Shown here: piece after piece, positions 62,005 to 64,000 of the stretch
Layout of the letters: each line of letters opens with the position of its first letter
How positions within the stretch are numbered: position 1 is the stretch's first letter
Assembly (NCBI GenBank): GCA_023382385.1
Contig: JAHDVH010000006.1
Location: 60,173 to 124,172 of the forward strand
Reading direction: 5' to 3'
Length of the DNA: 64,000 nucleotides
Source of the DNA: a bacterium
Lineage (GTDB): Bacteria; Electryoneota; RPQS01
The notes under the pieces: model-generated
Seen by the model: the letters and a program-made list of their open reading frames with translations, nothing else
Told to the model about the DNA's origin: nothing
Databases searched by the model: none
Translations under genes and position numbers: made by a program

Positions 62005-62994
62005 TTATGGTTCTGAATATCCGGCGATCTGGCGGGCCAGTTTACGGCGGGCGGCGGACAAGCGTTCGGTGTTGTGGTTGTTTGTATATATCTCGGTTGT
62101 CTTTGCGGAGGAGTGCCCGAATAGCTGCTGCATGGTCGGGCTGTCTCCGTGAAAAATGTTTCCTCCCTCCTCGCCGGCGGTGTTGCGGAGCCGGTGCGTG
62201 GTAGCCCACTTGGGCAAGTTGGCTCGCCCTGCAAAATACTTGAACTGCCGGCGGGCCGTTGTCTCTGCGAGGCGGCCGGATCCCTCTCCGCGGAGTCGCA
62301 CAAAATAGAGGTCTGTTTCGGTGGACCCTTGCGCAATCCGCCATGTATGATAACGGAGTAAGTGTTCATAAATGGAAACGGACCCGATCCGGCTCTCGTC
62401 GCGAAAAATTTCGACGGTTTGAGGTTGTCCTGTTTTGGTAATTTCCCCGGGGAGATAAAGGGAAAACTGAAACAGTTCAGGATTGTGCAAAACCGAGTTA
62501 GTCGGCAGTTTAAGCAACTCGCCGAGGCGACAGAATCCAAACAATACGGATCCCCACAGTGCAACGTTGCGGGCGGCGCGGATGTCGGATCCGTGGCCGG
62601 CAATTGTCTCGAAGAGTTGGGAGCGTTCCTCTGGCAGAAAAAATCTGCGGGTTGTAAATGGTTTGGGGGTTACAACCAGATCGCGAAGTTGTTCCTTAAG
62701 GAGGTCGCGGTCAGCCGGTGTAAACTGGATACTGGATTCTCCGGCAAGGAACGCCGAGAACTTTGAGACAAATGCTACAGCTTGATTGATTGTGCGCGGT
62801 GCGGCGCCCGCGGCACGCATAGAGAGGAGTCTGTCGATGATCAGATTGACTGAGAGTTGATCTGTGGTTGTGTTTTGGAAAAGCGCGCGCAAGCGCTCCT
62901 CTGTTTTGCGGAGTGTTTCCGCGGCCGGCGGACGTCCCTTGCGGGTCGGCATCAGGCGCCGGCGGTCCATGTAGCGAGTTATGAGAGTTTGCAT
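62005..62994 (-). CDS. Tyrosine recombinase (phage integrase family)
   Basis: 329 residues from the ATG at 62994; the frame is open to 63093 but that part overlaps the next gene. The N-terminal ~110 residues form a SAM-like core-binding domain (LRKTEERLRALFQN, RTINQAVAFVSKFSAFLAG). The catalytic domain has Arg156 (GFCRLGELLKL), Lys187 (EITKTGQP), His267 and Arg270 (THRLRNTAGEEG), His294 (LFGHSSAKTTEIY) and Tyr303, the complete R-K-H-R-H-Y set. It should cleave and rejoin DNA through a 3'-phosphotyrosine. The start overlaps the upstream gene by 16 bases. The flanking direct-repeat arrays are candidate substrates (inference). Confidence 0.9.
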   Translation of the reverse strand: MQTLITRYMDRRRLMPTRKGRPPAAETLRKTEERLRALFQNTTTDQLSVNLIIDRLLSMRAAGAAPRTINQAVAFVSKFSAFLAGESSIQFTPADRDLLKEQLRDLVVTPKPFTTRRFFLPEERSQLFETIAGHGSDIRAARNVALWGSVLFGFCRLGELLKLPTNSVLHNPELFQFSLYLPGEITKTGQPQTVEIFRDESRIGSVSIYEHLLRYHTWRIAQGSTETDLYFVRLRGEGSGRLAETTARRQFKYFAGRANLPKWATTHRLRNTAGEEGGNIFHGDSPTMQQLFGHSSAKTTEIYTNNHNTERLSAARRKLARQIAGYSEP

Positions 62995-63572
62995 GGTTCT
63001 GTCATGAGGTTTAGATTTGAGAGGATGCGGTGCAAAATTTCGTTGCCGCGGGGTGCTCCTTCTATCCACCAATTGGCATAAGCCTCCCGGCAAACTGTGT
63101 ATTTCAGTACGGCCGTTGCGAGATCATTGTACGTAGTTCGCGCATCGTCGAAAATGCGCTGTATCGCGGCGGGAGAAAAATGCCGCGACGTCAGGACATA
63201 ATTGGTGAGCAGGTAACAGGCTTCGCAGTCGGGCGGAATAGTCTGGCGATCGGGGGGGACAACTCCTAAAGAGCCGACTGTTCCGCAGGTTCCGCAGATC
63301 CTGACCTCGCGTGACGGGGTGAGATAGTGGTAGATCGGATAGCTTATATCGATCATCCCGTCGAAGCCCTCGCCAGCGTAATGCTGCGTAATTTCCTCGA
63401 CCTGTTTGATTGTCGGACCGTCGATCCAATCGACGGAGAGTGATAGTGATCGCGTGGACCGAACTCGAAATTTTTGACCGGGGAATTCGCGCGCAAGTTC
63501 CTTGCGTAGGAGTTTCGCTGCGTCCACGGCGAGGATTGTTTCCTCTCTGGCTGTTTTGTGTGTGTACAACAT
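62979..63572 (-). CDS. LPD29-like zinc-ribbon protein
   Basis: 197 residues from the ATG at 63572, with AGAGG six bases upstream; the frame continues into the repeat array to 63713, which I do not count as coding. Residues ~15-80 (AKLLRKELAREFPGQKFRV, then SLSLSVDWIDGPTIKQVEEI and GFDGMIDIS) match LPD29, a domain found in large polyvalent proteins of phages and conjugative elements. Cys93/Cys96 (CGTC) and Cys116/Cys119 (CEAC) form a probable zinc ribbon. It is encoded directly ahead of the recombinase, whose start overlaps its stop. A directionality or DNA-binding accessory role is inference. Confidence 0.75.
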   Translation of the reverse strand: MLYTHKTAREETILAVDAAKLLRKELAREFPGQKFRVRSTRSLSLSVDWIDGPTIKQVEEITQHYAGEGFDGMIDISYPIYHYLTPSREVRICGTCGTVGSLGVVPPDRQTIPPDCEACYLLTNYVLTSRHFSPAAIQRIFDDARTTYNDLATAVLKYTVCREAYANWWIEGAPRGNEILHRILSNLNLMTEPCKLS

Positions 63573-63600
63573 GGCTGCCTCTTTTGGGGTTGGAAAAATT

Positions 63601-63711
63601 GGGTTGATTGCAATACTGACCATGTGCTGATGCTGCACCGCGTCTGGACTGTCACTGTCCCGGGGCGCTACACCGCGGCGCCATCTGACCGCGTCTGGAC
63701 CGTCACTGTCC
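63601..63711. repeat. Flanking direct repeat, right copy
   Basis: Right partner of 61516-61626, 108 of 111 positions identical. It lies 29 bases upstream (minus strand sense) of the LPD29-like start codon, so the conserved boundary also forms the leader of that gene. Confidence 0.9.
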
Positions 63712-64000
63712 ACGGCACCGGCTGACCGGCTGGACCGTCACTGTCCACGGGCGCTACACCGCGGCGCCGGCTGGACCGTCACCGTCACCGGGCTGGACCG
63801 CGGCGCCGGCTGACCGGATCACTGTCCCCGGCAGACCACGGCTGACCACGGCGCCGGCTGGACCGTCACCGTCACCGGGCTGGACCGCGGCGCCGGCTGA
63901 CCGGATCACTGTCCCCGGCAGACCACGGCTGACCACGGCGCCGGCTGGACGGGATCTACCTGCAGCCGGCTGACCGGCGCCGCGGTGGACGGGATCTACC
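63634..64000. repeat. GC-rich dyad repeat array, right (continues beyond window)
   Basis: Core copies at 63646, 63697, 63732, then diverged forms (GGACCGTCACCGTCACC at 63773 and 63860; GGATCACTGTCC at 63815 and 63902). An 87-base unit (63771-63857) is duplicated exactly at 63858-63944. GGACGGGATCTACC occurs at 63947 and 63987. No gene is supported; the 60-codon open frame on the minus strand is a by-product of the 87-base period. Confidence 0.85.

Noticed and set aside
61869-62603. 244-codon minus-strand frame overlapping the recombinase
   Set aside because: It is another frame of the recombinase gene and array, with low-complexity Pro/Ser/Arg-rich sequence.
63573-63713. N-terminal extension of the LPD29-like protein into the repeat
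   Set aside because: The inner ATG has AGAGG at the right distance, and the extension is translated repeat sequence.
63754-63936. 60-codon minus-strand frame with a 29-residue repeat
   Set aside because: It is a by-product of the 87-base exact duplication of GC-rich sequence; no start signals.
61516-64000. Classical integron
   Set aside because: No attC-type core sites are seen, the recombinase has no recognisable integron-integrase insert, and the repeats are arrays rather than single folded sites.

Overview
The window comes from the chromosome of a diderm bacterium, most likely in the FCB superphylum or a neighbouring candidate phylum (inference). The evidence is an outer-membrane secretin, Mla-type ABC genes, beta-barrel proteins, a MurE with the DNPR motif typical of meso-diaminopimelate-adding enzymes, and secreted subtilases ending in a YPNPFNP-type C-terminal domain like the sorting domains of Bacteroidota, Ignavibacteria and related groups. 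The sequence does not support a species name.

Region 1 (1-14301, + strand) is a type IV pilus locus. It holds the end of an Ig-like surface protein, a small beta-barrel protein, three minor pilin-like genes (PilV, PilW and PilX types), a TPR protein, pilT, a DUF4388-like protein, an unusual MshEN/DnaA-like AAA+ fusion, a degenerate PAS histidine kinase-like protein, a fused pilM-pilN gene, a small lipoprotein, pilO, pilP and a short pilQ, closed by a strong terminator. No PilB extension ATPase, PilC or major pilin is present here.

Region 2 (14600-20082, +) is a tandem pair of secreted subtilisin-family proteases. Region 3 (20153-38558, - strand) is an M42 peptidase followed by a complete division and cell-wall cluster, transcribed mraZ, STAS-like gene, rsmH, ftsL, ftsI, murE, murF, mraY, murD, ftsW, murG, murC, murB, ftsQ, ftsA, ftsZ. 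Most junctions overlap or abut. A promoter and four 10-bp-phased MraZ-type boxes lie in front of mraZ.

Region 4 (38829-46922) carries a MacA-like adaptor with a MacB-like permease (+), then on the - strand an MlaF/MlaE pair, a large metallopeptidase/beta-propeller/beta-barrel protein, a HTH-receiver regulator with a palindromic operator, and tatA. Region 5 (47000-60780) has a secreted nuclease-like protein (-), then an hsp20-lon unit, comF, a 1410-residue secreted subtilase, coaE and an S9 peptidase (+), and a small lipoprotein (-).

Region 6 (61223-64000) differs in character. A tRNA-Gly(CCC) gene is followed by a tyrosine recombinase and an LPD29-like zinc-ribbon protein (- strand), flanked on both sides by direct copies of a GC-rich, dyad-rich repeat array. 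This array-flanked recombinase module is the best candidate in the window for an undescribed mobile system; its right end lies beyond the window.
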